A DNA stretch of 5,438 nt from Chlamydiota bacterium. Its GTDB lineage: Bacteria > Chlamydiota > Chlamydiia > Chlamydiales > JAJFMK01. Location of the stretch: positions 1 through 5,438 of the forward strand of contig JAJFMK010000191.1 of the NCBI GenBank assembly GCA_021772215.1. Reading direction: 5' to 3'. Both the position numbers and the translations under genes were made by a program. Each line of letters starts with the position of its first letter. Position 1 is the first letter of the stretch. The notes under the pieces are model-generated. The model was not told the DNA's origin and ran no database searches. It was given only the letters and a program-made list of their open reading frames with translations. This document shows, one piece after another, positions 4,101 through 5,438 of the stretch.

Positions 4101-5382
4101 ATTTAAGTTCCTCAATGAGGGTGTCGAGTGTTCTTTCTGTGAGAAGGGCGAGGTAGAGGCGGGTCTGTCTTTCGCGCTCTTCCATCTTTTGGGTAGTAAG
4201 TCTCTCTTGCGGCGGGCGCAGCGCCTGCTCGTAGATCATCTCGCGGTTTAGCTCATCCATCGAGATCTGGATGTCTCTTTCTTTCGCGATGCCGCGAAGA
4301 AGGTAGATGAGGGAGAGTCTGAGTTTGGCGTAATTTAGGATCTTCTCTTCGATCTCTTTAGCATTCGCTTCGATCCAGCTGTTGGTAACGCCCTGGTTGA
4401 AGAGGCCGAGGACGTAGTTCTCAATTAGAATCGATTTTTCATGGTCTAGAAGCGTCTGTGGCAGGTCGAGAGGATACTTCTCAAGTAGCCACTTCTCGAG
4501 CTGCTCACGCTTTTTGGCGCGTATGGTATCGCTCGCCTCTTTTGTAAGATTTTCGTTGACGCGGGTGCGCAGCTGTTCGATATTTTCGACGCCAAATTTT
4601 TTGAGGGTCTCTTCGTCGAAGTCGGGAAGCTTTGGCTTGGCGATCTCTTGGACAGTGAGGCGGTAGTTAGCCGGCTTAAAGGCTCCCTCTTCGTCGCCGA
4701 AGAGATTCAAAGGATTTTTATCTTTTTTGCTCTTACCTTCGACAGGTTCGTTGATCTTGGCGCCGACGACCAGCTTAAACATCCATTCAGGAAGTTCCTC
4801 TTTCGTCACCTCGAAGCGGCGGCCCTCACAGATTTTACTTTCGGGCTCTTCTAGTTTAGTGATTTCGAGGCTGACCCAGTCCCCCTCTTCAACGGCGCGC
4901 CCTTCTACCTTCTCCCACTCAGCGTGGTAGAGGCGAAGCTTGCGTAAAGTCTTTTCTACATCTTCTTCATTAACGCTTTTTTCTTCGACTGGCTCGAGTT
5001 TAAACCCTTTAAGGTCGAGTGCAGGGCTTAGAGGCTTTGTCTCATACTCCACCTCGATGGCGGCGCCATCATCCAAAGATATATTTTGAAGGTTAGCCTT
5101 ATCAACCTGACCGGTGAGGGGTTTCTGCTCGATGCCGTTAATGGCCTCATTGACAGCTGCATGGAGAAGCTTACGGCGCCACTCCTTCTCGACATCGCCC
5201 TTATACTGCTGCTCGATCACCTCTTTGGGCGCTTTACCTTTGCGGAAGCCGGGCAATGAGACACTCTTGTTGACCTGCTTGAGCGCATCGTCATAGGACT
5301 TTGAGGTCTGCTCTTTATTGACTTTGATACGTAATTTTATTCTTGAACCGGGGAGGTTTTCAACTTCGACTTCGGGTTGCAT
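4099..5382 (-). CDS. tig: trigger factor (ribosome-associated chaperone) with a degenerate PPIase domain
   Basis: Trigger factor binds ribosomal protein L23 at the tunnel exit and shields nascent chains. At 427 residues it has the usual length. The N-terminal ribosome-binding domain (about 1-115) carries the signature GFRKGKAP (45-52). The middle domain (about 165-247) occupies the place of the FKBP-type prolyl isomerase, and the end of the family pattern, YRLTVQEI before a proline-rich joint, is present. However, I cannot find the usual IPGFE..l.G and FP..Y....L.GK segments, so isomerase activity is doubtful. The C-terminal helical arms (about 250-427) form the substrate cradle. The ATG at 5382 has TAGGAG six bases upstream, and the start aligns with the family N-terminus. 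A tRNA gene ends 26 bases before the start, which leaves little room for a separate promoter. Its final 18 codons are duplicated at 3742-3798. Confidence 0.95.
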   Translation of the reverse strand: MQPEVEVENLPGSRIKLRIKVNKEQTSKSYDDALKQVNKSVSLPGFRKGKAPKEVIEQQYKGDVEKEWRRKLLHAAVNEAINGIEQKPLTGQVDKANLQNISLDDGAAIEVEYETKPLSPALDLKGFKLEPVEEKSVNEEDVEKTLRKLRLYHAEWEKVEGRAVEEGDWVSLEITKLEEPESKICEGRRFEVTKEELPEWMFKLVVGAKINEPVEGKSKKDKNPLNLFGDEEGAFKPANYRLTVQEIAKPKLPDFDEETLKKFGVENIEQLRTRVNENLTKEASDTIRAKKREQLEKWLLEKYPLDLPQTLLDHEKSILIENYVLGLFNQGVTNSWIEANAKEIEEKILNYAKLRLSLIYLLRGIAKERDIQISMDELNREMIYEQALRPPQERLTTQKMEERERQTRLYLALLTERTLDTLIEELK

Positions 5383-5408
5383 GGGGGACTCCTATTAAGG
5401 AAATGAAA

Positions 5409-5438
5409 AGCGGGTGATGAGGTTCGAACTCACGACCC
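5409..5438 (-). tRNA. 3' part of tRNA-Gly, cut by the window edge
   Basis: On the minus strand the T arm is complete: stem GTGAG (5433-5429), loop TTCGAAC (5428-5422) and stem CTCAT (5421-5417), with one G-U pair. The 3' acceptor strand CACCCGC (5416-5410) follows, then base U at the discriminator position (5409). A U discriminator and an acceptor partner of the form GCGGGTG fit bacterial tRNA-Gly, probably the GCC type, but the anticodon is outside the window. No CCA follows (TTTC instead), so the end is added by an enzyme. tRNA-Cys also has a U discriminator but usually a different acceptor stem. Confidence 0.8.

Noticed and set aside
4089..4115. Longer form of small gene A beginning at the upstream ATG (4115), which overlaps the end of tig
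   Set aside because: The ATG at 4088 has a strong AAAGGAG five bases away and gives a start aligned with paralogue B. The extra nine residues are just the tig end read in another frame.
3887..4156. Plus-strand open frame across small gene A and the end of tig
   Set aside because: It is antisense to two better supported genes, and its Cys/Arg/Leu-rich composition is typical of a shadow frame.

Overview
The window looks like chromosomal DNA from a member of the Chlamydiota, most likely an environmental (Parachlamydiales-type) lineage. The reasons are the trigger factor - clpP - clpX gene order, a ClpP whose N-terminal half resembles chlamydial ClpP2 as I remember it, a tRNA gene without an encoded CCA end, and a secretion-like alpha-helical protein next door. 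The phylum is an inference from family resemblance; no database search was possible.

Layout. Positions 2-961 (+) hold the 3' part of a gene for a helical, cysteine-free, proline-rich protein with one hydrophobic segment. It may be a secreted or translocator-like protein. Positions 962-1391 carry no intact gene. They contain two terminator hairpins for the first gene, a symmetrical hairpin, the decayed C-terminal end of a Fic-family gene on the minus strand, and a cluster of GGTATAT boxes arranged as direct and inverted repeats. Everything from 1392 to the right edge is on the minus strand. In transcription order it is: the 3' end of a tRNA-Gly (5438-5409), tig (5382-4099), small gene A (4088-3792), small gene B (3726-3394), clpP (3287-2682) and clpX (2666-1392).

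How the genes work together. Trigger factor receives nascent chains at the ribosome exit. ClpX unfolds tagged proteins and feeds them to the ClpP peptidase, so the cluster is a protein folding and turnover module. Only 26 bases separate the tRNA from tig, so tig probably shares the tRNA transcript. clpP-clpX have their own strong promoter (TTGTGT-17-TATAAT), which separates them from the genes upstream.

The most interesting part is 3394-4155. A and B are paralogues of each other, in a family I do not recognise, lodged between tig and clpP. Between them lies a second, still in-frame copy of the last 18 codons of tig plus its stop codon. So the segment [tig tail + small gene] is present twice, with a period of about 357 bases. 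Differences between the two tig tails fall mostly at third codon positions. That suggests both tails spent time as real coding sequence, for example through recombination with a related strain rather than simple in-place duplication.
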